Shown: piece after piece, positions 17,794-26,785 of the stretch
Numbering within the stretch: the stretch's first letter is position 1
Layout of the letters: each line of letters opens with the position of its first letter
Assembly (NCBI RefSeq): GCF_000327505.1
Contig: NC_019942.1
Span: 1,116,001 to 1,180,000 of the forward strand
Length of the DNA stretch: 64,000 nt
Source: Aciduliprofundum sp. MAR08-339
GTDB taxonomy: Archaea; Thermoplasmatota; Thermoplasmata; Thermoplasmatales; Aciduliprofundaceae
Direction: 5' to 3'
Program-made: the position numbers and the translations under genes
The notes under the pieces: model-generated
Seen by the model: the letters and a program-made list of their open reading frames with translations, nothing else
What the model was told of the DNA's origin: nothing
Databases searched by the model: none

Positions 17794-18958
17794 TCATATC
17801 CCTCAACTGTCGAAGCACATAATCCCTTATCTCATCCACTGATGGATACTTGCCCACGGGCTCTCCATTGATGAGCACGGGCTTGAGCATGCTTTCCAAC
17901 TCTCCACCGCATTCTGGGCAGGATTCTAATTTTTCATCCTTGTATGTTACAAAGAATTTTCCGCATTTTCTGCATCTGTAAACGTTCTTTCTTCCGCTGA
18001 ATTTACCCTTTTTGGCCATGGGCCTCCCCTCTATCTCCACAATATCCATTGCGTAGTCAATTGTTTTTGCGTTGCTGAGCGAGGTGCCAACTCCAAACCC
18101 ACTTGCTCCCGCCTCCTTCAACCTTGCCACGCTATCTTCATCAAGTCCCCCTGATACGAATATGCCCACATTCCTATAACCTCGAATATCCAGTTCCCAG
18201 CGGACCTCTCGAATTATGTCCTCGAATCTTCCACGGCGGGAGGAGGGAGTGTCCAGCCGAACGGCGGCCAGGTCCTTGAGGATTTCGGCCGCTTTTATGG
18301 ATTCAAATTTCTCATCACCGAATGTGTCTATAAGTGCTATTCTGGGTACTCCCTCTTCTACGAATTCGTCAAATTTCTTCCAAGCCTCCTCCTCTCCCAG
18401 GGTTAATATGAGTGCGTGGGGCATCGTACCGCTCGGTCTCTTTCCAATATGCTCTGCCCCGATTATGCTTGATACCCCATCGCAGCCTCCTATGTACGAA
18501 CTTCTGTCAATCAGGGGTGCTATGGAGGGATGCATTCTCCTGACACCGAAGGAGAGCACGGGAGAATCCCCTGCCGCAAGGCGAATCCTTGCAGCCTTTG
18601 TGGCAATGCCCGAGGCCTGGCATATGAATCCAAGAATGGGAGTCTCGTAGATTGCAAACTCCATGTAATTACCCTCCACCGCCATAACCGGAATGGGTAG
18701 TCCGCGTGCATCCCTTCTCGGAAATATGGTGCCCTCTGGAAGGGCGTATAGATTCACAGGTTTACCCTTTAAAAGTTCGACTACCTCATCAAGTCCTGCG
18801 AAAACAACCCAGTCGTAGGGAGGATTTGAAACGGTGAATTCTGCGTAAACGTTTCTTTTTATCCCGTTTTTCTCAAGTATTTCTCTTGTTCTGATGAAGT
18901 ACACGTCAGTTGTTCTACCTTCAAGGATATCCCTCTCACTTGCCATATGAAACTTCAT
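17771..18958 (-). CDS. pncB: nicotinate phosphoribosyltransferase
   Basis: 395 residues of the type known from Thermoplasma acidophilum. It makes nicotinate mononucleotide from nicotinate and PRPP. Visible features are the GRTTDVYF segment, SFGVRRMHPSIAP (active-site region), YIGGCDGVSSI, the PRPP-binding FVSGGLDEDS and GFGVGTSLSN motifs, and a C-terminal zinc ribbon CRKCGKFF...CPECGGE at about residues 333-355. Directly downstream of nicotinamidase with an ATGA overlap, so the pair converts nicotinamide to NaMN. Confidence 0.95.
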   Translation of the reverse strand: MKFHMASERDILEGRTTDVYFIRTREILEKNGIKRNVYAEFTVSNPPYDWVVFAGLDEVVELLKGKPVNLYALPEGTIFPRRDARGLPIPVMAVEGNYMEFAIYETPILGFICQASGIATKAARIRLAAGDSPVLSFGVRRMHPSIAPLIDRSSYIGGCDGVSSIIGAEHIGKRPSGTMPHALILTLGEEEAWKKFDEFVEEGVPRIALIDTFGDEKFESIKAAEILKDLAAVRLDTPSSRRGRFEDIIREVRWELDIRGYRNVGIFVSGGLDEDSVARLKEAGASGFGVGTSLSNAKTIDYAMDIVEIEGRPMAKKGKFSGRKNVYRCRKCGKFFVTYKDEKLESCPECGGELESMLKPVLINGEPVGKYPSVDEIRDYVLRQLRDMNVHSDGI

Positions 18959-19473
18959 AATTGCTCACTCTCCTCGATTCTTGCACCGTAAATGCGCTCC
19001 ATATATTTTAAAGCCCTCTCATGCTCCTCCTCGGAGGTGCCTGCGCAGGCATCCTTTATTATGTGTACCTTGAATCCCCTAGCAAAAGCACCGAATGCCG
19101 TGTGCTGCACACATATATCTGTGGCAACCCCACAAATATGAACCTCCTCCACGCCTGCATCTATCAAAATTCTCTCAAGATCCGTGAATAAAAAGCCATC
19201 GTAGGTGTTTTTCTCTATGACCACATCGCCATCCTTAGGCTCTATTTCTTTCACAATCTCTGAGCCCCATGTTCCCTCCATAGCATGCTGGCCCCAGATA
19301 CTCAACTCCGCATCTCCTTTACTGTGAGAATCTTTCAGGTAAATGACCATGCCATCATTTCTGAACTTTTCAATGAGTTTGGCCACAACGGGTACTATGC
19401 TCTTCGCCTTTGCACTTCCAAATTTACCATCAACGAAATCGTGGATCATATCCACAACCAAGAGGGCTCGCAT
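18955..19473 (-). CDS. pncA: nicotinamidase
   Basis: 172 residues of the isochorismatase fold with the catalytic Asp in LLVVDMIHDFV, Lys in VIEKNTYDGF and Cys in VATDICVQHTAF (near residue 122). Metal-binding residues DSH are at about residues 48-50. Adjacent to NAPRT with a 4-nt overlap, which strongly supports nicotinamide deamidation for NAD salvage. A minus-strand TTTAAGTAA element about 26 nt upstream of the ATG suggests a leaderless transcript carrying pncA, pncB and pcp. Confidence 0.92.
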   Translation of the reverse strand: MRALLVVDMIHDFVDGKFGSAKAKSIVPVVAKLIEKFRNDGMVIYLKDSHSKGDAELSIWGQHAMEGTWGSEIVKEIEPKDGDVVIEKNTYDGFLFTDLERILIDAGVEEVHICGVATDICVQHTAFGAFARGFKVHIIKDACAGTSEEEHERALKYMERIYGARIEESEQL

Positions 19474-19508
19474 GGATGAATAATTTATCCCAATTACTTA
19501 AACCTTGC

Positions 19509-19922
19509 CTATTCCAATCTCCACAGGCTAAGATTTCCTTGGGGCACTCTCTCCAGATTCCCTCCAGCGAGTTCTTCAATGTAGAGTTCTGCAACAAATA
19601 CCCTTCCTTTTATGAGGTGCCCTCCTCTAACATTTCCCTTTTCGTCTCCGAGTATGACGTGAACATGGGCAAAGGGCTCACCATCCATCAAACTTATGTT
19701 TCCGGCAGCCATCAGAAGCTCGTGCACGCCCTTTATTTCTATTTCCTCGTACCTGCCAAGTTCAATGCTGTAATATCCTATTTTTGCGTTTTTCAGTGAG
19801 CCAATGGCCTGGAGAATGCCAGTTTTTATTTCATTTTTCTCTGCAAATTGATTTATGAATCCAAGCAAATCCTCATCCTCAGGAACTCTAAGCATAAACG
19901 TTCTTCCCTTTTTGAAATTCAT
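19509..19922 (-). CDS. PPC/DUF296-domain protein
   Basis: About 137 residues comprising one PPC (DUF296) domain, found alone in prokaryotes and attached to AT-hooks in plant DNA-binding proteins. The family core is visible: an alternating strand LQAIGSLKNAKIGYY, the EIKGVHELLMAAGNISLMDGEP region and the HVHVILGDEKGNVRGGHL histidine-rich motif that binds metal in solved homologues. Biological function is unknown. ATG 19922 is preceded by GGTGAGAGG; an in-frame extension to 20000 would run into polB. Confidence 0.85.
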   Translation of the reverse strand: MNFKKGRTFMLRVPEDEDLLGFINQFAEKNEIKTGILQAIGSLKNAKIGYYSIELGRYEEIEIKGVHELLMAAGNISLMDGEPFAHVHVILGDEKGNVRGGHLIKGRVFVAELYIEELAGGNLERVPQGNLSLWRLE

Positions 19923-19962
19923 CCTCTCACCGGGAATAATATGCTCTCGCGCTATAAAGAAT

Positions 19963-22299
19963 TTACTCAAAATCAAACAGGGTTTTCCTCTTCCTCTCAA
20001 ACCTCGTCAGGCTGGCCTGCTTGCTTCCCGTGAGTAAGTTCTCCTCGTCCACACCGAACACTTCGGTTATTCTTGCAAGGGTCTCTGCCACTCTTCTAGC
20101 GTAGTACTTGTAATCTGGTCTTTTATTGAATTCCTTTCCTGGGATGTAGGGTTCAACCTCCTGCTTTGAGCCGCGGGCGTTCACGACTATCCAGGCCACC
20201 TTCATACCTGGGATGAATTCATGTCCCATTTTGATCAGTTTTTTGGCAGCCTGAACGTTTGCCATGCTCTCTGGATTCTTGTAGGATTTAAAATCTCGCA
20301 CAGTACGGGAAATCACAAGGCTCTCAATGGGGACCTTGCCTGAACGGGCCTCTGTCACTATGCTTCTGGCCATTTCAATGGCACCTTCAATATCTCCATC
20401 AAGGATTTTTTCAAACACGGCTCGCTGTGCCTCGCTCTGCAGATCGAAGGAATCTGTGCGGCGAATCTCATAACCTCTAACAATCATCTCACCCCTGCTA
20501 TCCTCAGGCCAGATTATCCTGCCAACGTATCTCTTCTTGGCACCATGGGAGAAGAATGGTTCAAGGATCTTCTCAAATTCAAGCACCAGGGATTCCCTAT
20601 TTGAGATCTCTTCTGCCTTCTTTTTTCCAAATTCTATGGTTTTTTCAAGATTCTCGTAGGGGGACTGAAAGAACACACTGTCCGTGTCTCCGTAAACCAC
20701 CCTTATCCCCTCATTTTCCAGTTCTCCTATTATTCTTTTTATGGTTTCTCTGGCAAACGCTGTTATGCTCGCCCCTATATCTGGATTTGTGAACCTGTAA
20801 AAGGATGATGCAAGAACCCCGTAGAAGGTGTTCATAAGTATTTTCACAGCTTTTTGCAGGCCATCATAGTACCTGCGTTCCTCGTCATTTTTTGCCTCTC
20901 TCATCATTCTCTTCAGGGTATCCCTCTTATCCATTAACTCCTTGAGAATTTTTGGAATTAGCCCCTCTCTTCTCTCCTTGGAGAGAAATCTCACACCCGT
21001 GGGGCTAACTATCTCCCCTTCCCTGCTGAGTGTGGTGAAGCATATGTTGTACTTGATTATGATGCTTGGGTACATGCTCTTGAAATCAAGAACGCATACC
21101 CAGTGGTAGAGTCCCGGCTCTATGGTGTGTACATAGCCTCCTTCAATCTTACCCCTCTTCCTCTCCTGACCCTGAAGGGGTACACCTATGCCGTGCCTAT
21201 CTGCCTCCCTTATGAGCAGAGAATCAACCCATGTGGAGGTGCCTGAATGAATGACATCATCCAGCGGAAATTTTGTAACTGTGGCAAGGTCAAGATACTT
21301 GTCAATTATCCCTATCTTCATAAGAATTCTTAAAGCCAGTTCTGCATCCTTTTTGCAGTACTCCATGACCTTCTCCTTGTCTTTTTTCCATTCCTCGTCT
21401 ATGTTTGTTCTATCAACATCCAATTTACCCTCGCCAAAGAGGTGCATTGCCACCGCCTGCAAAGTTTCCTGCTTTAACCGTAGTTCCTTCTTTACGGCCC
21501 ACCATGCGTCTTCAATTACCCTTCCATGCACCCTCCAGAACTGTCCAACCACTCGCTGAGGCTTTGACCCGTCTCTGCCTATTGAGAACTCCATACCGTA
21601 CTTCTTGTACCTGTCACTTAGAAGTTCAAGATCGTAACCGTCAATGTTGTAGCCCGTTATCACGTCGGGATCCTCGTTCTTTATGACCTCTATGAATTTC
21701 CAGAGTATCTCCTCCTCGTCTCCCTCTATTCCGTATTTTCTTATCTTTCCGTCCCAAACTGCCACGCCTATGGTGAAAATCCTCCCATCAATCATGGAGT
21801 TTTCAATGTCAAAACTCAAAATTTTCAGGGGGGGCTTAAAATCATCAATGTTTTCAAAACTCTCAGCATCTACAACGATCTCCGCGGTGTATTTTGAACT
21901 CTCAATCTCCCTGCCATGGATGCGCACGCATGAGCCAAGGTCAAAATCGTAAATGAAGCGCTGGTGAAATGGTATATCGGCAGCGAGAACATCGCAGAAT
22001 TCCAGAGCCTCACGGCGATAATGCGGAGTTTTCCATGGTGATTGCAGGGTTACCTTTACGCACTGGCGCACCTTCCCCCTGTGCCAGAGTTTAACCTCCT
22101 CCATTCTGTGAATCTCTGGGTCCTTTGAGAATCTCTCAAGTATTGTTGCGGGTGGCTCCACAAGGTAGAAATAGGGCCTGAAACCGTGGTATCTTGCCAC
22201 TATGCTCCTTCCCTCTCTCGTCTTTCCGTACAACTCCACAACGACCCCATCGTCCTCCTTTGAGTAGGAGGCGGTGAGCAGTCTGACATCCCAGTACAC
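19963..22299 (-). CDS. polB: family B DNA polymerase
   Basis: 778 residues, a full archaeal family B replicative-type polymerase. The 3'-5' exonuclease is intact: Exo I SFDIENS, Exo II in VITGYNIDGYDLELL and Exo III in YCKKDAELAL. Polymerase motif A (DFKSMYPSII), motif B (KILMNTFYGVLAS) and motif C (YGDTDSVF) are all present. No intein interrupts motifs A or C, a common insertion site in archaeal polB. GTG start with a minus-strand ATTATATT element 26 nt upstream indicates leaderless transcription. Confidence 0.97.
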   Translation of the reverse strand: MYWDVRLLTASYSKEDDGVVVELYGKTREGRSIVARYHGFRPYFYLVEPPATILERFSKDPEIHRMEEVKLWHRGKVRQCVKVTLQSPWKTPHYRREALEFCDVLAADIPFHQRFIYDFDLGSCVRIHGREIESSKYTAEIVVDAESFENIDDFKPPLKILSFDIENSMIDGRIFTIGVAVWDGKIRKYGIEGDEEEILWKFIEVIKNEDPDVITGYNIDGYDLELLSDRYKKYGMEFSIGRDGSKPQRVVGQFWRVHGRVIEDAWWAVKKELRLKQETLQAVAMHLFGEGKLDVDRTNIDEEWKKDKEKVMEYCKKDAELALRILMKIGIIDKYLDLATVTKFPLDDVIHSGTSTWVDSLLIREADRHGIGVPLQGQERKRGKIEGGYVHTIEPGLYHWVCVLDFKSMYPSIIIKYNICFTTLSREGEIVSPTGVRFLSKERREGLIPKILKELMDKRDTLKRMMREAKNDEERRYYDGLQKAVKILMNTFYGVLASSFYRFTNPDIGASITAFARETIKRIIGELENEGIRVVYGDTDSVFFQSPYENLEKTIEFGKKKAEEISNRESLVLEFEKILEPFFSHGAKKRYVGRIIWPEDSRGEMIVRGYEIRRTDSFDLQSEAQRAVFEKILDGDIEGAIEMARSIVTEARSGKVPIESLVISRTVRDFKSYKNPESMANVQAAKKLIKMGHEFIPGMKVAWIVVNARGSKQEVEPYIPGKEFNKRPDYKYYARRVAETLARITEVFGVDEENLLTGSKQASLTRFERKRKTLFDFE

Positions 22300-22320
22300 G
22301 TTTTAAATATTGCATGGGGG

Positions 22321-22328
22321 AATATAAT
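22321..22328 (-). promoter_or_regulatory. TATA box of polB
   Basis: Minus-strand ATTATATT centred 26 nt before the GTG start at 22299, between flaJ and polB, so polB does not rely on the archaellum transcript. Confidence 0.55.
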
Positions 22329-22336
22329 GGTTGCGA

Positions 22337-24001
22337 TTAGAATGTCAGAACCTTTCCAACTGCCCAGTTGGTAACGTATGCAACTATAATGCCGACCCAT
22401 ACCAGCATGGAGAAGTGGAGGTATATGCTGTGCCTATGCGAACCGCTCACTATTTTTATGATCATGGAGGAAACGAGCGCATGAATTACGAGAAGAAGCA
22501 GAAACACAACGCTTGCAGCCTGGAGCGGGAAATGAGCGGATAGAAGGGGAATGTGTATGTACTTCTGCAGATTCACGGGGTAGTATTTTATCATATTGGC
22601 CATCATCTTCATGAGATTGAGTGTTGTGTAGAGTGTAAATGCCATGCCAACCATCAGACCGTAGAGTATGCCCGTCAGATTTGCAGCGGACTGGTACCTT
22701 TTTTTACGCAACCCTATCATACGCACGTATGACTCGCTTATGATCTTTGAAATTTTTCTAGGGTTTCCCCCCATATCCAGGCCTGTAACGAACATATCTG
22801 TGAACTTGGAAATCAGATTGCTTCCCGTCTCACCGGCAAAGTATCTCCACGCCATTTTCTTATCAATTCTTGTGAGCAATCTCTTGTAAAGTGTATCTAT
22901 GTACTTTGTGAGTTTCCCAAAATCATGCTTTCGCAGCCTTTCCATAGCGGTCACATCACTGCCCTTTGCCTCTATGTAACTTCCAACTGCCCTTATGAAT
23001 GCGTCGTAATTTGTATCACAGTTTATCAAGTCACTCTCTGCGGTGTGCACCAGGTATCCCGGGTAGAACAGTGGAAGTATGGATATTGCCACGACTATGG
23101 GGAGGGGCAGGTTCAGGAAGTAGGTGATGAGGAAAAGAAGGGCCACCATGAGATAGGCGAAGGGAATAACCTTGAGAAGTTTCATCTCGTGGGGTGAACG
23201 GACATCCTTCCTGTTGTGCCATACATCGTCCTCCGGCAGGCGTATTTTTATGGCGTAAAGCATAACAGCCTCAACTGTTATGAACGCCAGAAGCATGAGG
23301 TAGAGGTAGATTGTCATATCTCCCGTGGTGAACATGGGCAGTATGGTTACAAATACGGCGAAGAAGAGCATGGATATCAGCATCGCTACAAAAGTTTCCT
23401 TGTAAACATCCATCTGGTTCAGGGCAGCCTCGTACTTGACGGCATAGGTTTCAAGAACCACCGCACGCTCCTTTTCAAGGAAGACTTCAAAATCCTCGCC
23501 GGCATCTGCACTGTGTGCAATCCTGTCCAGAAAATCTGCGAGTTCAACGCTGGGGCATCTCTTGGCAACTATCCTTGTGGCGTCCGGTAAACTCATGTTC
23601 CAGTACTCCATCAGATGGTAAATCTTTGCAATCTCATCGCTCAGGGCACCGTATTCTTTCACCTCCGAGAGTATTCTGAATATTTCCTTACGGGGCAACC
23701 TGGTGGAAGCCAGAACGGCCATTCTTGTTATGAACAGATGCAGGTACTTCTCAATCTCTTTCTTTCTCTTCTCTCCCTTCAGGAGGGGAAAGAGCATGAT
23801 GGTTAGAATTCCGAATGCGGGTATGGTGTACAGAACCAGGGAGAATGGGAAAATGTTGAAAAATTTGAACGAGATTGATAGATAGAGGGTGATGAATAGG
23901 GTGGTGAATAGTATGGGTAAAGCGTACATCAGGATGTATTTTCTCCACGGGATGTCGAATGAGGTGTAGAGCCTTGCCACTTTCTCCCTTATTCCTGCCA
24001 T
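22337..24001 (-). CDS. flaJ: archaellum assembly membrane protein FlaJ/ArlJ
   Basis: About 554 residues, the polytopic platform protein that pairs with the FlaI motor ATPase and is homologous to the T4P/T2S GspF family. Two T2SF-like cytoplasmic regions alternate with hydrophobic segments: helices at about residues 27-75, 210-260, 285-330 and three near the C-terminus. The MAVLASTRLPRKEIFRIL and RIVAKRCPSVELADFLDRI segments resemble the conserved cytoplasmic domain. ATG 24001 was chosen; a GTG at 24010 overlaps the flaI stop. Last gene of the archaellum locus. Confidence 0.93.
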   Translation of the reverse strand: MAGIREKVARLYTSFDIPWRKYILMYALPILFTTLFITLYLSISFKFFNIFPFSLVLYTIPAFGILTIMLFPLLKGEKRKKEIEKYLHLFITRMAVLASTRLPRKEIFRILSEVKEYGALSDEIAKIYHLMEYWNMSLPDATRIVAKRCPSVELADFLDRIAHSADAGEDFEVFLEKERAVVLETYAVKYEAALNQMDVYKETFVAMLISMLFFAVFVTILPMFTTGDMTIYLYLMLLAFITVEAVMLYAIKIRLPEDDVWHNRKDVRSPHEMKLLKVIPFAYLMVALLFLITYFLNLPLPIVVAISILPLFYPGYLVHTAESDLINCDTNYDAFIRAVGSYIEAKGSDVTAMERLRKHDFGKLTKYIDTLYKRLLTRIDKKMAWRYFAGETGSNLISKFTDMFVTGLDMGGNPRKISKIISESYVRMIGLRKKRYQSAANLTGILYGLMVGMAFTLYTTLNLMKMMANMIKYYPVNLQKYIHIPLLSAHFPLQAASVVFLLLLVIHALVSSMIIKIVSGSHRHSIYLHFSMLVWVGIIVAYVTNWAVGKVLTF

Positions 24002-24006
24002 TTTAA

Positions 24007-25650
24007 TCACACCGTAAAGGGTAATTTTTCCACACCGTACTTCTGGAAATCCACTATGATCTTTACAACGTCTCTGTAGCGGAATATGTTGTGCTCAATC
24101 ATCTTGCGAATTATCTTTGCTCTGAGGAAAAGGTCATCGTATACTTTCCTGGGATCAGCATAGCCGAGAAGTGGAGCTATTTTTTCCTCCAGTATGTATG
24201 AGTTGTTGAGTCCCCTGAATATGTGCTCATCACGAAGTGGGTCCCAAACAAACACGGCCTTTGTCATAACTCCCCCAAGTTCTGCCGAATAACCAAGGAT
24301 CTCCTCCACAGAGAGAACTCTTCTAAGGGTTCTACCTTTCAAATAAACGGCCTGCTGGAACACACCTATGTTTAGATTATCCATGAACGTTACAGGCACG
24401 TTTATCGGAGGAGAACTCAGCCTCTGGATCATCCTTTTTATGGACGATGCGTGAAACGTTGCCATAACGGGATGTCCAGTTTGCATGGCCTGAAATGCAA
24501 CATTACCTTCGGCACCTCTTATCTCACCTACAATTATGTAATTGGGCCTGCTCCTCAGAGCGGCTTTCAAAAGATCGAACATCTCAACCCGTGATTCTTT
24601 TGGTCCAGCCTCCCTTGTGAGCAATCTCTGCCATATCTCGTGTGGCACATGCACCTCTGGCGTATCTTCTGCTGTGAAAACCTTGTAGTTGTACTTGATG
24701 AACGGAATTATTGCATTTAACGTTGTTGTCTTACCGCTTGCAGTCTCCCCGGAGATAAATAGGCTTTTTCCGAACTCTATGGCCATCCATAGATAGGCTG
24801 CTATCTCAGCACTGAATGTTCCCCATTTTACCAGTTGCGTCACGCTCAGAGGCTCTGCGGCGAATTTTCTTATTGTGAATGAGGCGCCCTTTATGCTTAC
24901 ATCATCCGCATAAATTATATTTATTCTTGATCCATCTGGCAGGGCACCATCCACTATGGGACGCCCGGTGCTCACCGGTCTACCCATTCTCTCACTCATA
25001 CCTCTAAGATACGAGTCAAGTTCATCGTAACTTGTAAAATGCACATTTGTCTCCATGGTTTCAAATACCTTGTGGATAAGGTGCACTGGCTCTATCCCTA
25101 TTGCGTGAATATCCTCTATGTATGGGTCCCTGAGAAGGGGTTCAAGAGGACCACTTTCTATTATATCCCTCTTTAAGTAATACTCAATCTTATCGTACTC
25201 CTCCTGCGTGACGGGAATCTTTACCTTTCTGAACATGCTCAGAAATCCCTTCTTCTCTTCAAAGGGTACAGGCTCCTCAACGATCACCGTGGAATCCTTT
25301 AGCAGTCTCTCTATTTGCCTCTCAAATTCTTCCTTGGTTTTATGGGGGGGTTCGTATCCTGCCTTTATGAATATGAGCTCTCTCACCTTGTAGTACTTTA
25401 TCTTCTCCTCTTCGCTCATTTCTGGCTGCACCACAATATACTTTCTATCTCCTCTCCTCCCATATATGTGGATGAAGATTGGGTCTCCAACAGGGTATAT
25501 GAGGTTGACCCAGTCAAGGTCCTTCATATCCCTTGATAATTGCTCGTAGAACTCTGGAGTTTCGTTGAGTTCCCTTCTGACCCTCTCAATGTACCTTCCA
25601 AGATGCGGGTTTCTCTTTATTGCTAGGGCTACCTTGGTTCCCATTGCCAT
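24007..25650 (-). CDS. flaI: archaellum motor ATPase FlaI/ArlI
   Basis: About 547 residues of the secretion-superfamily ATPase that drives archaellum assembly and rotation. The N-terminal domain is followed by a linker and the RecA-like domain with Walker A SGETASGKTTTLNA (near residue 305), an Asp-box (KVFTAEDTPEVHVPH), Walker B IIVGEIRGAEG, and a His-box MATFHASS. ATG 25650 follows GAGGTGAT; ATG 25656 and GTG 25659 are alternatives. Positioned between flaH and flaJ as in other euryarchaea. Confidence 0.95.
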   Translation of the reverse strand: MAMGTKVALAIKRNPHLGRYIERVRRELNETPEFYEQLSRDMKDLDWVNLIYPVGDPIFIHIYGRRGDRKYIVVQPEMSEEEKIKYYKVRELIFIKAGYEPPHKTKEEFERQIERLLKDSTVIVEEPVPFEEKKGFLSMFRKVKIPVTQEEYDKIEYYLKRDIIESGPLEPLLRDPYIEDIHAIGIEPVHLIHKVFETMETNVHFTSYDELDSYLRGMSERMGRPVSTGRPIVDGALPDGSRINIIYADDVSIKGASFTIRKFAAEPLSVTQLVKWGTFSAEIAAYLWMAIEFGKSLFISGETASGKTTTLNAIIPFIKYNYKVFTAEDTPEVHVPHEIWQRLLTREAGPKESRVEMFDLLKAALRSRPNYIIVGEIRGAEGNVAFQAMQTGHPVMATFHASSIKRMIQRLSSPPINVPVTFMDNLNIGVFQQAVYLKGRTLRRVLSVEEILGYSAELGGVMTKAVFVWDPLRDEHIFRGLNNSYILEEKIAPLLGYADPRKVYDDLFLRAKIIRKMIEHNIFRYRDVVKIIVDFQKYGVEKLPFTV

Positions 25651-25660
25651 GGGCATCACC

Positions 25661-26350
25661 TCATGATATTGCCATTATCTCGAGAATTATTCCAGTACCC
25701 GCCTCAACCCTAAAAGCGATTGTATTTTCAATTCTTCCAGCAGCATTGGTGTACCTTCTTATGAATGCTATTCTGTTCACCATGCTTCCTATCTTGTTTA
25801 TGGAGGTCTCTATATACACATTGGCGGCAGCCCTGAATGGGGCAAGTATCTCTTCGCGCATCACCCCCTTCTCCACGTTCAAAATTATGGTTCTATCAAG
25901 AGCCATAAGTCTCTTGAAGAAGGATAGCAACTGAACTGAGCGTGATTCAACATTTAAACTTGCTTTCACAAGCGAAGAAAGAGTGTCAATTATGATTATG
26001 TCCGTCTTGAAAAGTGCTGGAGAGGACATCAATCTTCCAAGGAAGTCCTTGCGATCGCGCATATTTCCTATGATTGGGTAAACAGGTACAAACACGAGTC
26101 TATTGCGAAGCAGAAAATTTGCTATTGGATAGTTCAGGGAGTACATCTGCTTTATGAAGTCCCTCACCGTGAGCTCTGTGGAGATTATTGTGACCGTATG
26201 CCCATTCATCAGGAACCCGTAGGCGAATCTCTGTGTCAATGCACTCTTTCCACTGCCGTTCTCCCCCTCTATGAGCACCAGAGACCCCTCCGGAAATCCT
26301 CCTCCCAGACGCGAATGCAGTTCATCCCTCTCAATTTTTATCTTGTACAT
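25661..26350 (-). CDS. flaH: archaellum ATP-binding protein FlaH/ArlH
   Basis: 229 residues, RecA-like fold related to KaiC. Walker A is EGENGSGKSALTQRF (near residue 30) and Walker B lies in DIIIIDTLSSLV; the family binds but hydrolyses ATP poorly and regulates FlaI. The ribosome binding site GGTGTGA precedes the ATG. It is located between flaG and flaI with very short gaps. Confidence 0.94.
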   Translation of the reverse strand: MYKIKIERDELHSRLGGGFPEGSLVLIEGENGSGKSALTQRFAYGFLMNGHTVTIISTELTVRDFIKQMYSLNYPIANFLLRNRLVFVPVYPIIGNMRDRKDFLGRLMSSPALFKTDIIIIDTLSSLVKASLNVESRSVQLLSFFKRLMALDRTIILNVEKGVMREEILAPFRAAANVYIETSINKIGSMVNRIAFIRRYTNAAGRIENTIAFRVEAGTGIILEIMAIS

Positions 26351-26353
26351 TTT

Positions 26354-26776
26354 TCACACCCTGAAGTAGAACGTATCTGATAATCCGTTTTCAAGCACAA
26401 CCTTCACAACGTGAGTCCCAGGTACAAGATCCACATTTATTGTGAGGACTATTGTCTCTCCAGGTAGCCATGTATCCTGGCTCACAGTGTAATTATCTTG
26501 GGCAGTACCATCGATAAGCACTGTTATGTGGCTTGTGCTAAGTGGAACTTTTCCCGTGTTTTTCAGGTATAGGACGAGTGGATTGTTACTCATTCTCGTA
26601 GGGTCGTTTATTATTTTGAACTCTCCTGAAAGCTGGTTTGCGATCATATCTCCCCTATTTTCTATGCCGTTTGATATGTTGAGAACTGCGCTAGCTGCTA
26701 TGCCAACGAAACTGGCAGCGATTACCACGGAGGCAATGAAGAATATTATGTGGGTTGCACTTGTGCTAAGACCCAT
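26354..26776 (-). CDS. flaG: archaellum stator protein FlaG/ArlG
   Basis: 140 residues: an N-terminal hydrophobic helix (residues 8-32) and a beta-rich extracytoplasmic domain, as in FlaG, which forms filaments capping or anchoring the motor to the envelope. Segments LYLKNTGKVPLSTSHITVLIDG and WLPGETIVLTI match the FlaF/FlaG beta-sandwich. The first five residues (MGLST) are the same as those of the flaF product upstream, suggesting duplication. A GAGGTGATGCT ribosome binding site precedes the ATG. Confidence 0.88.
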   Translation of the reverse strand: MGLSTSATHIIFFIASVVIAASFVGIAASAVLNISNGIENRGDMIANQLSGEFKIINDPTRMSNNPLVLYLKNTGKVPLSTSHITVLIDGTAQDNYTVSQDTWLPGETIVLTINVDLVPGTHVVKVVLENGLSDTFYFRV

Positions 26777-26785
26777 AGCATCACC